64,000 nucleotides of DNA, from assembly GCA_002914845.1 (NCBI GenBank), contig JXTC01000044.1:62001-126000 (forward strand). Direction: 5' to 3'. Below the pieces are notes generated by a model. That model was given only the letters and a program-made list of their open reading frames with translations, was not told the DNA's origin and did not search any database. This stretch comes from Trema orientale (taxonomy: Eukaryota; Streptophyta; Magnoliopsida; Rosales; Cannabaceae). The translations under genes and the position numbers were made by a program. Below, one piece after another: positions 34,410-46,474 of the stretch; position 1 is the stretch's first letter, and each line of letters starts with the position of its first letter.

Positions 34410-34727
34410 TGGTGGTCTAGTCGTATAATTGAAGAAAAAGATATATTCAAAAGGGAAAGGAGCATATGGATTTTTGCTTGATTGGGAAAGTCCTGGGAAA
34501 TAAACCAACAAACAAGAGGGATCTAGAAGGTATGTTGAATATCATGTCACAGGTTCCTCATCATTTTAGGGTTGAACAAATAGGTGCGAACAATATTTTT
34601 TCTTTTCATTTGGTTACATTAACGATCGTCAGAGAGTTATTGCGGGCAGCTCAGGGTCATTTGAGATTAAGTTGATTTCTTTGGCTAAGCCAAAATTAGG
34701 AGTGGGAGTGATTTTCCAAATAAATTT
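34410..34727 (+). pseudogene. truncated LINE ORF1 fragment at the end of Y1
   Basis: Encodes DFCLIGKVLGNKPTNKRDLE, matching DLCLIGKVLGNKSAKKRI at 40890-40950 and the DUF4283-like N-terminal region of plant L1 ORF1. Then QVPHHFRVEQIGANN. It stops where block X2 begins, so the end probably marks the duplication breakpoint rather than the end of a retrotransposition. Confidence 0.75.
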
Positions 34728-35124
34728 TACAATATTAATAAGGAGATAATAGAAAAAGAGCCGAATTTTGGACCTATTTTAAGTAAATATCCGTTTTTCA
34801 AATGATGTAGTAAAATAATTGTTATATTAGTGGATATAATGATTACAAAATATAATTTACTAAGTACAAAAATTGGTAGAGCCAATCCTATTTTTTCTAT
34901 CCCCATCACTTTCTAAACACGCCCCTATAATATTTTAAAATTTCTTTTCATACGAGTTGTAAATTTTTGTTATATACAAAAATATCCCTTGCTAAACATT
35001 TATCTGAAAATTTCTTTTTCCACTCTCCTAACACTTTACAATATATTAGTTTTTTGACCTAATTTTGTAAGAAGAATCTAACAAGTCCAAATGACTAGTA
35101 CCTTTTCATCAAAAGAAAAAAAGA

Positions 35125-35125
<1 letters not shown>

Positions 35126-35157
<32 letters not shown>
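35126..35157. repeat. (GA)n microsatellite
   Basis: Uninterrupted GA dinucleotide run within X2. Confidence 0.95.
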
Positions 35158-35159
<2 letters not shown>

Positions 35160-35214
35160 ATCATTTACCTATAAGCATTAACTATAAATCATGAACTTAG
35201 ATGCTAAAGCTGGT

Positions 35215-35450
35215 AAGTGGATAGGACGATACTAGGTATATCAACTATTTTACCAATTTTTTAAAGCTATACATATGGTATATGAGTTAGCACCATTTAA
35301 TTAATGTATTAGAGCTTTTCACAAATAAATTTAACATTATACACCATTTGAATGATGATAATTTACATCTCATATGTATTAATATTAAAAGTTTGGTAAA
35401 ATAATTGGAATACTTAGCATTATCTGAGTAGATATAGCAAATATAAAAAT
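35215..35450. mobile_element. MITE family 'B', copy 3 (inside X2)
   Basis: The left end GATACTAGGTATATCAACTA, then TTTTACCAAT, is mirrored by the reverse complement of the right end, GATAATGCTAAGTATTCCAA, then TTTTACCAAAC. This is the best preserved pair of ends in the family. Confidence 0.65.
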
Positions 35451-35935
35451 AAATATACTTGGTCATTTAATTGTAAAAAGAAAGAAATAACGGACATTTC
35501 TAAAATAAAGTGTTAAAAAACTAATTTTTAATTAGGCTTCTTACAAAAATTCAAGATTTTTATTAAAAATATCATTTTAAAATTTATTTATGAAAATGCC
35601 TGGTATCCGAGGTAACCAATCAAGTTACTTTGAGTAATCAAGAGTTACTTAAGGTAACTAATTCAATTGCTTTAATATTATATAAGTTTTTTCAAAAGTG
35701 ATATTTTTCTAAATTGTTCCAGGATTTTTCAAAAAAAAAAAAAACTTCGGGATCTTTCAGTTTTTTTCACACGTTACCATTAAAAATCAAATTTCCTCAA
35801 AATAAAATAAAAGGGTGTGGGCTCGTAAGAGGATTGTATTGGACACTTAAGTTCAATGTTGGCCCAACTCTTCCATTTGGTTGTGCCAAATTTTTGGCCC
35901 ATAAAAGAAAGTAGGCCTATATCGTCCAAAGCAAA

Positions 35936-36557
35936 CCAATAAAATATCATGTCGTTGCGACAACAAAAACAAAAACAATTCTAAGATGTAACGACATATC
36001 GTTTAACTTGAAAGCAACCGTAAGATGTTCTAGAATACACGTAAGTTCTTAACTTAAACACTAACTTTTAGAAGAATAATAACATGTCATTTTATGTGTG
36101 TGAGAGGAGAAGGATTCAAGTATTGGTAGCGTCAAAAAAATTATATTCAATAAAGTTTCTTTATTTTTATCGAGGTTAAAAAAAAGGTCGTTATTTCATT
36201 CAAAATGACGGAAAAAGAATTTGTGGAATGATGCTTTCTCCTGAAACGACAGCATACTTAGCCTAGAACGATATGTCGTTTTCCCTCTAGCTAGTAATGA
36301 TGTAGAATAACTTAGTAATTAATAACAGATAAAATCATCCTGAAATTAAACTGAATAATATTCCAGTTGATCAAGAGAAATGCAATTGCAAAGAAAAACC
36401 CAGTAATATATTACTAGCAAGGACAAATCAAAGCTCAAAACAGCTTCAGCAAATTAAACACCCAAGAGAGTATATTTATTTCTTCTGCATAAGACACTAG
36501 CTAGCTATTAATCATTTTTATTAATCTTTCAGAGGGTACAACTACTAGTACAGTCTC
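35936..36557. other. GATA 3' flank
   Basis: AT-rich spacer and probable 3' UTR of the minus-strand GATA gene. CGACATATCGTT- and ACGATATGTCGTT-type palindromic text occurs around 35991-36001 and 36268-36280. No gene. Confidence 0.4.
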
Positions 36558-38496
36558 TTAATAATTTGCTTCCTCTGCCTTCCTCTCTTCTTGCTTGCGG
36601 TACTTGATTCCACATGCATTGCAGAGACTCTGAAACATAAAAGCAGATCAATCAAAACCAAGTACCACAGAAAGTTATTGTATTATGCCCATTAACATTA
36701 AAATAAATTTAGACTATATACACGTCAACTCGACATGATCAATTTGTAATTGAACTATTCCATCCCTCAAATACTCGAAAATTGTCGAAGTTATTAAGGG
36801 TCAAAATTTCATTTCATTGTAACATGTGTCATATATATCTAATACCATCATAGTGATTTATTGGGATGCACCTCATAGTGAAACTCACTTGAATTTTATT
36901 CTAATAAAAAAGTATGATCCATTATTTATATACACGTAAAGCTTTATTAACTTTTATACTTAAAAGATTATGTATCAAGATTTTGATCGATTTCACGATT
37001 CATATTGCATTACATTATCTTACCTTGGGACCAAGAGGGCCCTTGCGCCACATTGGGGTAGAGTTAGTGCCGCAATCCTGGTTGGAGCACCTCTTATCTT
37101 CTTGTTCATTCTTGGGAGCCGGAAGTGCACGCTTCTTTTTGTTCCTCCGGGAGGTACCCTCTCTGGCCCTAGTATTAGTACGGTCAGTAGTATTGTTAAT
37201 ATTAGTAGCAGAAGGGATCAAAAGGATATGGTTCTTCATATCTGGTTCCGGAGGGAAGGCATTTTTGTAGGGATCGGTACTATAAAAAGGACCATATGGT
37301 ATTGATTCTGCAGCTCGTTTGGAACCATTGTTACTCGTTTGCCCCACAAATGCTCCAGTTGGCTTGTATTTTTCAGGGTGATTGATTGGTCCACTATAGT
37401 TCTTGTTAGCGTTATTGATATTGCCACACCCATATTGCATGGCCTGCTTAATTACAACAAGTATGAATGAAAATAAACAACAACAAAAATTCTTCGAATA
37501 AAGCTCAGAAGAACGAATAAAATACATATAATGTAACTGCTTCATGATTACTTCCTTCTTAGTAAATATTATGTTTGTTGATACAAAAGTAATAGATAGA
37601 TAAATTTTATAGTTTTCAATCGATTAATTTTCTTTATAGAACTATATTGTTATTCTAATTTATGACTTGTATGTAATTACATTATGTTGCCATATATAGT
37701 TGACATTCTTTATTTGTTATTCTTTTTTTTTTTTAAATTATCTTCCATAATCCTTTTAGTTCCAATATAAATTCCAATAAATTGAAAAAAATTTTGAGCA
37801 ATTAAATTGAAATTTTGAAACGCACTCTTCCTAACTTATTTTGACCAACTTTAATTTATTAATTGATGACTCTGCTGTACAGTTAATTCATCACTAAAAA
37901 TGACAAAATTATTGGCATATATAGACAAAACTATCATTTAATGCTTAAAAATGGAATTTTAAATCAAGCAAGGAAAATTAGGTAAAAGTTTCCACTAAAA
38001 AAAAAGGTAAAATCAACAACGGCATTTAACGAAAAACAAAAAAAAATTAACACATACATTACATATATCACCACTATTACTTGTTCAAAAAAAAAAAAAT
38101 AATGCGGCTATGTATTTTATTAATTGTTCCTTAAACTGCATCTCGACGTTAAATAAAAAACATATATATATATATTTCAAAGTTTTGCATGTCATTAAAT
38201 TAATACTTCAAATTAACTCACTAACAACATCTGCTAGCTAGTGCTAATGCTACTATGTTTAAGTACTTATATTCAAAAAAAGGATAGAGATGCATTATAT
38301 ATATTGTATATATATGTACCTGATTAAAAAGGGAGGCTTGTTGAGTCGACTGACCAATATTTTGGTCATAATTGTAAGGTGGTAAGCCTAACCTGAGTGT
38401 CAGGTCCACGAATCCCGATGGATTATTGGGCCGACGATATGAAAATCCGATTACTCCCTCTTGGATCATCTGGAACTCCCTCAATTGATCATCCAT
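36558..38496 (-). CDS. GATA-type zinc-finger transcription factor (GATA29-like, CX4C finger)
   Basis: Nuclear DNA-binding factor of the plant GATA family. Exons in transcript order are 38320-38496, 37024-37443 and 36558-36629, all in phase, giving 222 residues. The single finger spans exons 2 and 3: C178-x4-C183-x18-C202-x2-C205 (CSNQDC, TPMWRKGPLGPKSLCNACG, IKYRKQEERK). The four-residue gap between the first two cysteines, instead of two, is as I recall it for Arabidopsis GATA29. A basic stretch SRRNKKKR precedes the finger and is a likely nuclear signal. The N-terminal exon has DLTLRLGLPPYNYD, an EAR-like LxLxL motif. The frame stays open for 12 codons upstream of the chosen ATG to an AG at 38533-38534, so an upstream exon may exist. 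The upstream region is duplicated as Y1. Confidence 0.88.
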
Positions 38497-39163
38497 AACT
38501 ATCTGAGTGCTAATCTTTCTGAATTGCTCGATCTGCCAAATTCATTTTCAAATTAAAAAAATAAATGTATCAAGCTTGAATATTACTCATATACATGCGA
38601 AAATATATATTTAATTTAAATAGAGTTCTAATTTATTATCAGAGGAAGACAAAATATGGTCAGTATTAATATACACGCACAACGCATGGATCTTAAATGG
38701 AACGAGGATCAGGATTGGACAAAGCATATAATATAATTATGAGAACATTAATAATGAAACTGAAGCACACTATAGAGAGTAGTAGTAGTATTTGACGAGA
38801 TGAAACAGAAAATGATCTGTAAGGCTGACACAAACTACATATATGGACAAATATTACACACGCTCGTGGCTAAGTTTAAGCCCGGAATTGAGATTAGATT
38901 GAATTTTAAAACTTGAGAACAAATATTTTGTTCTACTCTCGTTTCAGAGATCAATATATCGTTAAGATTAATTAGCCAGACAAATCATATACTTGAATCC
39001 CAAAAGAAAATAAATACAAATAATAATTCCAAAATTCAAACACGCCTTATAATGCAAAATCCACACATACCCACATGAGGATAATCTTCTAGGAGATGAT
39101 CCTCTAACTCTATGAGAAATATTTTGATATATATGCAAATGGGTTATAGAAAATAGGACAAAG

Positions 39164-39169
<6 letters not shown>
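38497..39169. other. GATA upstream sequence
   Basis: AT-rich sequence between the first coding exon and block Y2, likely 5' UTR, intron or promoter. No further coding exon was recognised. Confidence 0.4.
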
Positions 39170-39195
<26 letters not shown>

Positions 39196-41120
39196 CACCA
39201 GAAAGTACTGCTATATGTCTCTCTTTCTCCTGAAATGATCGATCAAGATCAACTTTGTTGGAGATAGATTATGGTCTTTGTACCTCTCCTCTTTTGCCTC
39301 TACTTGATCCTTTTTGATCGATCTATGAGGATTCAATACAATAAAAGTACTGCCTTTTGATAGAACTTATTATCTTGTGTTATGTACTATATATATACAC
39401 ACAGACACACACACACACACACACACGATAATCGACGGTTATGATCTTTTACACTGGAAAAATGGAGAAAACTAAGTGGCCGTTCCTCCTAGTAGAAAAT
39501 CTCAAGATGAACCACCTGCCAGAGGTTACACCATTAGTGGATATAGATATATAATATTCATACAATGAAACCCACAATCTAAAAGAAAGAAAAAGAGCTC
39601 ATATTTGAGAAAAGAGAAGCTCACTACTAGCAGACAACTCTAGCCATATTGGATTCCAAAAGCTGCTGATCTCTATCTCATGTCTTGTATGAGAGTGAGA
39701 GCCTTTATTTATAGAGCTTGTGGGGGTTGCATTGTGTTAGGATTTTGAAGAAATACAATAAAATAAAAACTATTTCAAAGGAAAAAAAAGAAAGGCCCTT
39801 GTTTTTTGTAACATGTATTAAAAAAAAAAAAACATACCATTTTGGTTGATCATACGAGTACTAATACTGAGGCTTGTATAATGCACCTAATTTACATGGT
39901 ATCATCAGGTGGATCGTAAAGGTTGATCATCTGATGAATATTGTATGATCATGATGATCAATTGTTAGTTTTGATCATCTTCGTGAGGGGACCCATATAT
40001 ATAGTATAGTCCATCAGATGGCTTAGAATTAATCTCTAAATAAAAATAATTAGGTTGCTATACTAACGGTGAAGGTTTTGATAAGGGTCATATACAGAGG
40101 AGTCTGCTGTACTATTTTCTTTAGTAACCTCCTAATACTTACTTGTCAATTAGCAATTATGTTCTTTGGCTGATAATTAAATAAAAGCAAGTTCAAAAGA
40201 CAATTCTATCAAGGGAAGATTTGAAATTTGGATAAGTTAGAGATGTACATAAAAGTAATTTCATCATTTTGAGCCAACTTGAGCACCGCGTATATGGTAA
40301 TAATTTAGAATTATTGCAAATATTAACAAAATGTTAGGTGAAACGAATTTTACATTATCATAAAGGGAAAAGTAATTACTCTTTTACCTTATATTTTCTT
40401 GTAATTTTTATCATTAACAAATTCTTTCCATCTTTTCCTTCGGAATTTCGCGTTGTTCAAATAAAAGTTTAGAAAGTGTTTTACTTAATCCCGAAGAATT
40501 TACGTAATATAAAACCCATTTATTTCAACTATTCTTGCCCATTTCATTTTCAAACCCATTTAAATTGGTGTTTGTTTCACAAGTTACAACTTTTTCATTT
40601 AAATAGTTAATTCAAATAGGTGTTTGTTTCGTACCCTCTCTACATTTTTCTCTCTGATAACTAAGATTTAGAATTTTTATTCTCAATGTATGTGTGAGGT
40701 TTTAGTCGCTCCCCTATGAGTGAAATTCCTTTTTCTTTTATTTGGGGTCTGGGTATACTTTCTATTTTTACGATAGAGAGAGTTAGAGATCTTGATGAGA
40801 TTTTCAAAGTCTGTGAAAATATCAGCTTAGATGAAGATGATGATCCCGTCGTACAATTAGAGAAAAAGGTATATTCAAAGGGAAAAAAATGTATGGATTT
40901 ATGCTTGATAGGGAAAGTCTTGGGAAATAAATCAGCAAAGAAGAGGATCTAAAAGGCATGTTGAATAACGTGCCGCAGGTTCCTCATCATTTTAGCGTTG
41001 AACAAATGAGCGCGGTATTTTTGCTTTTCATTTTGGTTACATCAAGGATCGAAAGAGGGTTCTTGCAAGTAGCTCATGGTCTTTTAAGATTAAGTTGATT
41101 TCTTTGGCTAAGCCAAAAAG
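39170..41120. repeat. block Y2: GATA upstream region and LINE 5' end, intact copy
   Basis: Second copy of the Y block, without the two insertions seen in Y1. It contains (TA)n and (CA)n runs (39168-39188 and 39396-39426), a minus-strand TATA box and, from about 40715, the LINE ORF1 start. Confidence 0.85.
39706..39714 (-). promoter_or_regulatory. TATA box, putative GATA promoter
   Basis: CTATAAATA on the minus strand, about 1.2 kb upstream of the GATA start, followed downstream (towards lower coordinates) by CT-rich leader-like text. That leader holds a tiny upstream frame, ATG at 39645-39647, reading MARVVC then stop at 39627. The motif and leader are conserved in Y1. Assignment to GATA is inferred from orientation and position, and would require a 5' UTR intron or long leader. 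Confidence 0.5.
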
Positions 41121-42654
41121 AATGGGAGAGACCTCTCGAATAAATTTTTCTCTGGTTTTCTTTTTGGATTCAGACTTTTATCATTCTAATAATATAAATG
41201 CATGATGAGTGTAAAGGCATTAGGAAAACTTATTCGGGCTTTGGAAGAAGTGGATGTTAAAAATTGTTGCATGAGGGTTAAGGTTAGAATTAATGTAACC
41301 AAACCTTTGTGGAGGGGAATTGGGGTTTTTTTTTTGGGAAGAAATGATGCTTAAAGTCTCTTAATTTCTCATTACAATATGAACATCTCTCAGACTTTTA
41401 TTTCAACTGTGGGATTATGGTTATCAGGAGTGTGAATGCTTGAATTAGGATGAGGAAGAAGATGATTCTACTAGGAGCAAGGATGGTCTTAGGTGTTGTG
41501 GTTCATGGTTAAAGGCCTTTGTTCCTTTGGCTAGACCCTGGAATAGAAAAGACAGGGAGTGGGCTAAAGAAGTGCAAAGGGAGCAATATCATCATGCGAA
41601 GTATCAATTGGTTTTGGAGTTTGAGTAAGGTGATTCGAGGGATAATGATAATCACTTACATGTCATGAGGAGGTTTGTAAATATGAAGAAGAGATGGCTC
41701 TCTTATGTCAGCATAATCATGCAAATGATGCCCTTGTCTCGATCACTAAGGATCCTAGTAAGGGTATGCGAGAGTCTCTAGGTGTACGTGTTTCAGCACA
41801 GTCCAAGCCTTCAATGACTTCATTATCGATAATCAAAGCCCAAGATCCTATTATAAAAGGTACCATAGATTTCCTTGACTTTGTTGAGATGGAAAGTTTT
41901 AAGTCTAAACTAGGTGTGGTGGACGATTTTGTGAATGAAGGAAAAATAAACGTGATTACTAAGGTTGAGGTGGAGTATGATATTGACACCAGTAAAACCC
42001 TTAGCCAATTTTTCAAAAAGAATTTGGCTTTATATCTAAACCAAGTCCTGACAGGATGAAGGTTAAGCATGCCTTTCAAAATAAGAAGAAGAAAGGGTCA
42101 CCAAAGAAGAGCCCACTAAAGCCTTGGTCATGTCTAAGTCCTAAATTAGGTCTTTTTTTGAACCTATCTCAATTTCTTACAAATCATAAAAATCCCATAG
42201 TCCTAAGCTATTTGGTCAATTGCAAGCTATTCAGTCCAAAAGTATGCATAGTTCCCAATCAAGTGGTGCCAAAAGAAGGTTATAAGAGGACGAGGAGAAA
42301 CTGAATCCAAGTGCTAAGAAAGGGAAGATGGGTTTGGTAAATGTCCAGGATATCGATATTTCTAGTTTATCTACGAGTTTTTTGGCCAAATCCTTCGCAC
42401 AGAATGACCTGCCTATGTTGGAAACTAGGTTAGCTGCTATGTGAGCTCATAGTATGAAATGACAAGTAAGTTTCAAATTGGTTTTGTGGTAGATAGTAGA
42501 ATGGTCGCATTGGTGGTCTTTTTTTTTTTTTTCATGGGAAGATAGATGGGATGTTCGTATTTATTCTTATTCTAAGGGTTACAATAATTTTGATATTCGA
42601 TCTCTGAATGGTGTAGAGTGGCATTTTAGAGGTTTTTATGTCAATTTTAAAACT

Positions 42655-43160
42655 TTGATATGTCATTTTTCTTGGAACCTTCTTTGTTGTCTAAAATGTC
42701 TCAGTGTGAAGCCTTGGGTTTGTAGGGACGATTCTAATAAGATCATTTTCCTTTCTGAAACTTTTTGCGGTAGCACTAGACAATCTTCTGCCATTTTGAA
42801 TTTTCGTTTGGCTTTGTCTGACTGTGAACTCATTGATATAGATTTTTTAGGTCTCACCTGGAATAATAAACAAGATGGGATGGCCAATGTCCAGGAATGA
42901 TCAGATCATTTTGTTTGAGGTGAGTTGTGGCGTGAAGGTTTACCTTTAGCAATTACAGAGCATTTAAACTTCTCCAAGTCAGATCATAGACCTATTGTTC
43001 TAAATTTTTTTAGTAAGTCGAGGTTATCTAAGTCATTCAGTGATCATCTTTTTCGATTTAAACTTTTTTGGCTAAAAGAAAATGATTGTGGCGATGTGGT
43101 CAAAGAAAATTGGGGTTTTTATGATCTTGAGTTAGGCAACCAATATGTGTCTAATTAGTT
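42655..43160 (+). pseudogene. LINE endonuclease remains
   Basis: Frames read FRLALSDCELIDIDFLGLTW and, after a break, EHLNFSKSDHRPIVLNF, the SDHRPI motif of LINE endonucleases, then FRFKLFWLKENDC. At least one stop lies between the two parts. Confidence 0.8.
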
Positions 43161-43779
43161 AGTGGGGTGTTGCAAAACGTTCAATAGATGGAGTAAGGAT
43201 AAGTTTAGTTGATGGTGTAAAACTTTAAAGAAAAATAAGAACGTCTTGCTTCCCTATCTAATGGGACAGTTTGTGCTAGTAAAATGCCAGAAATTATACT
43301 GATTGAGAAAGAGTTGAAACATTTGTTTTATATAGGGAGGGTATTAGAAACATCAATCTAAATCTGACTGGCTCTCTACTGGAGAGCTTAATACTAAATG
43401 TTTCCACTCAAAAGCTTCCAATAGAAGAAGAAATTAAGAATAAAACTTTCCAAGTTAAATGATAAGTATGGGGTTTGGGAGGAAAAGGAATATGACTTAG
43501 TTGGGATATTGGAAGATTATTTAGGAGAGATTTTTAGTAGTAGTGTTCCTTCTGATGAAATGCTTAATAAGGCTATTTGTACTTCTTTATCCTAGGCAAA
43601 CATCTCCATTTTGAGTCAACCTTGAAGGAGTTTGGCAAGCGCTTCAAGATAGGGGTCCTAGAAAGGCTCCAGTTTCAGATGGTTTTCATGTCATTTTCTT
43701 CCAATAACATTAGGATGTGGTTGGGGTATCAGTCACTTCGGCGGTACTGGGGGTTCTTAATGATTGTAAGTCTATTACT

Positions 43780-44400
43780 GTAGTGAATGATACAACTTTT
43801 GTTCTTATCCCTAAAAAAGTTTCTCCAGAATTTGTTGTTGAATATCGTCCCATTAAATTATGTAACATGGTCTACAAACTAGTTACAAAGACTATTGTCA
43901 ATTGTTTAAAACTAGTTTTACCTGACCTTATTGCTTTGAATTGAAGGGCTTTTGTACCTGGGAGGTTGATCACTGATAATATTATTGTCGCTTTTGAATT
44001 ACGACTTTCTCTTCATAAGAAATGCAATGGGAGGACATGCTTTGTGGCTTCTAAGTTTGATATGAGCAAAACTTTTGATAAAGTAGAATGGGTTTTTGTA
44101 GCTAAGGTGATAGAATGGATAGGTTTTCCTACTCATTAGTTATCTTTTGTTTATGATTGCATTTCAACATCCCATTTTTTCTTCAACTTGAATGGTATTC
44201 CCAAGAATAATGTAATTCCTTCTAGAGGTCTCAGACAAGGTTGCTCCATTTTTTCTTATCTTTTTCTTCTATGTGCGAAATTTTTTCCTTTTCTTATTAC
44301 CTCGATAGAGAAAGAGAATCAATTATTATGTATGCAATGTTCTCGAGAGGGCCCGACGGTCAGTCATTTATTCTTTGCTGATGTTCATTAATTTTTTTTA
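43780..44400 (+). pseudogene. LINE reverse transcriptase remains
   Basis: Plus-strand text FVLIPKKVSPEFVVEYRPIK, LCNMVYKLVTKTIVN, then after a stop AFVPGRLITDNIIVAFELRL, SKFDMSKTFDKVEWVF and PSRGLRQGCSIFSYLFLLCA match plant L1 reverse transcriptase in order. The catalytic F-A-D-D is degraded to FADV followed by a stop at about 44389. Several internal stops confirm it is dead. Confidence 0.9.
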
Positions 44401-44579
44401 GAGCATATGTGGATTATTATCAGACTATTATGGATTTACTATCTAGATATGAGTTAGCTTCGAGACAAAAATAAATATAGAAAAATCCACTATAATCTTT
44501 AGTTCGAACATGTTGGAGAATACTTGAAAAGAAGTTCTTGATATCCTTGGATGTCAAATCTCATAATACTTACTTGTGA

Positions 44580-45148
44580 TTGCCAATAGTGGTAAAGAGA
44601 AAGAAACATCAAACTTCTTCGACTATCAAAGATCGAGTTTTAAAATGGGTTCAAGGATGGAAAAGTGGATTTTTTTCTATGGGGGGTAGAGAGATTTTGG
44701 TTAAAACTATATTGCAAGCAATCCCAACTTACGTGATGGGCAACTTTAGAGTCTTTTCTTCTCTCTATAATGACCTTCGCCTATTGTACTTTGGTTTTGG
44801 TGGGGCTCTAATAATGGAGATTGTAAGATTACTTGGGTTAGGTGGAGTCAAGGTTGTCTTTCTAAAGGTTTGGGAGGTCTTAGGTTTCATGATCATAGCT
44901 TGTTTAATCAATATTTTGTTTCCGAACAACCTTGGTACCTTATTAGAAATCCCTCTTCACCTGCGGCATACATTCTGAAAGGCAAATATCTTTCTGATGA
45001 GAATTTCCTGGATGCTCAGAATAAAGCAGATTCACTTTTTTTATGGAAAAGTATTTTATGGGGTTGTGAGCTGATTCACAAAGGGATGAGGTGCAGAGTG
45101 GGTAATGGGAGAAATATTAGACCTTTTGATGATCCTTGGTTAACATGA
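44580..45148 (+). pseudogene. LINE post-RT / zinc-binding region remains
   Basis: WVQGWKSGFFSMGGREILVK then TILQAIPTYVMGNF, followed in another frame by GGLRFHDHSLFNQ, YILKGKYLSDENFLDA and MRCRVGNGRNIRPFDDPWL. This is the standard order downstream of plant L1 reverse transcriptase. At least one frameshift lies between the two parts (around 44870). Confidence 0.85.
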
Positions 45149-45304
45149 CCAATATATTTTCATCCCATTTCTCAATTTTCGAGTAGTATTTGAGTGGTCA
45201 ATGATTTAATTCTTTCCTCAGGAATTCAGAATGAAGGAAAGCTTGAGGAGATTTTATTCCTATATGTCGTGACTTCATTTGGGCAATAAATTTTAGTCGT
45301 TAAT

Positions 45305-45558
45305 ACCTATTGAATAGTCCGGTGAAGTGTTCGAATTNCTACCCAGCAGAACGACCTGCGAACCCGTTTAAACACTCGCGGGGAGGCGAAGGGCATTCTT
45401 GCCATGGACCTCCCCCTCATCTGTCGGGAGCCATCCCGGTGGGACTAACGAACCCTGGCACTGTCTGTGCCAAGGAAAAGAAACGAATAAGCGTGCTCGT
45501 GCGGGGTCCTGGAGACGGTGCACCTCGCGCGAGTTGTGTGTTCTTCGATACATCACAG
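45305..45558 (+). rRNA. nuclear rDNA fragment: 18S 3' piece joined to ITS1, inside the LINE
   Basis: Bases 45305-45333 (TATTGAATAGTCCGGTGAAG) match the near-3'-end 18S text. It then passes at TTCGAA directly into ITS1, beginning CCCAGCAGAACGACCTGCGA. The conserved plant ITS1 motif GGCRY-(4-7 n)-GYGYCAAGGAA is present as GGCAC (45457-45461) and GTGCCAAGGAA (45467-45477). About the last 100 bases of 18S and all of 5.8S are missing. The only ambiguous base in the window (45338) is at the join. LINE text continues on both sides. Confidence 0.88.
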
Positions 45559-46084
45559 AGACTACTGTTTGTTATGGTACTATGAAGAGAAAAGGGAATA
45601 TTCTATTTGAAATGGATATCAACTTCTGCTTAAACTGTACTTTCTCCAATTTGGCTCTATGTCAAGTATGCTTTCGTGTTGGTGGAAATAACTTTGGAAT
45701 CTGAACATCCCTCAAAAAATTAGGATCTTCATCTTGCGCTTGTAATTTAATGATCTTTCTTCATGCACTAATCTTATTCATAGAAATCTTCAGGTTGCTC
45801 CGTGATGTTATTATTTTGGCAGTACTGAATCGTGCACTCATACTATCTTCTTTTGTCCTCTTGCTAAAGGTGTTTGGAAGGAAGCTAATTTGTGGAAATC
45901 GATCAAATATCTCCTGTTAGATGAGGCTGCAGGTTACCTTATTGGAATTTTTGAAAAGGTGTCATGTGATGAACTGAGTAGAATCTGTGTTATTTTATAG
46001 TGTATCTAGAATCTGTGTTATTTTATAGTGTATCTCGTATAATCGAAATAAAGTTCATGAGGAGTCTGACGTGGTGCTACAAAC

Positions 46085-46474
46085 TTGGTAGCTCATGCTG
46101 ATACTTTTCTTCACGAGTTTATCAAGTCTAATACTAAGGAGGCTCCGTCTACAAACTCTTCTTCGATTGAGAGTATGAAGTGGCATCTACCAGATAATGG
46201 ATTTGTGAAAATTAAGTCTAATGTAGTTGTACGATTTGAGGATAATTTTACTGGGATTGAAGTAGTCTTGCAAGATTATGAATGATTAGTCTTGATTGCT
46301 TTCTCTAAGCGTATATTTGGTTGCTATTTCTTAGAGTTAGCTTAACTTTTCACCCTTAAAGAAGCTATTTTACTTGTGTTACAACTTTAGGTGCTCGCGC
46401 TTTATGCTAAATTTGATACCCTCAGAGTGGTCCAAGGATGGAAGACTTTTTCCCATTTTAATTCCAATGCTCTT
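46085..46474 (+). pseudogene. LINE RNase H-like domain remains, left part
   Basis: MKWHLPDNGFVKIKSNVVVR and GIEVVLQDYE match the W-x-P-x-x-G-x-x-K-x-N and G-x-G-x-V-x-R-D opening of plant LINE RNase H domains. Further on, ARALYAKFDTLRVVQG continues the domain up to the solo LTR. Confidence 0.75.

Larger units (their letters stand above)
31840..34727. repeat. block Y1: duplicated GATA upstream region plus LINE 5' end
   Basis: Colinear with Y2 (39170-41120) over long near-identical runs: GAAATGATCGATC; GATCAACTTTGTTG; GATCCTTTTTGATC; AAAATGGAGAAAACTAAG; CAAGATGAACCACCTGCC; TTGTATGAGAGTGAGAGCC; GATCATGATGATCAATTGTT; and TTACATTATCATAAAGGGAA. It ends in LINE ORF1 text shared with the LINE at 40.7 kb. 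Relative to Y2 it contains two inserted elements (32101-32964 and 33035-33209) and lacks about 125 bases of LINE near 34380. Confidence 0.85.
34735..35935. repeat. block X2: left part of the second copy of the tandem duplication
   Basis: Colinear with X1 (same landmarks in the same order). Relative to X1 it carries an additional segment at roughly 34880-35200 that includes a (GA)n run, and it lacks the X1 insertion of 28920-29222. It leads directly into the GATA gene region. Confidence 0.65.

Noticed and set aside
36914..37305. Two overlapping plus-strand open frames of 111 and 118 codons
   Set aside because: Antisense to GATA exon 2, whose zinc-finger text is unmistakable; no recognised domain.
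41717..42079. 120-codon minus-strand frame
   Set aside because: Antisense to the decayed LINE ORF1 region, which is on the plus strand.
45310..45704. Plus-strand open frames of 91 and 101 codons
   Set aside because: They cross the rDNA ITS1 fragment and are not protein-coding there; the tail belongs to the LINE.
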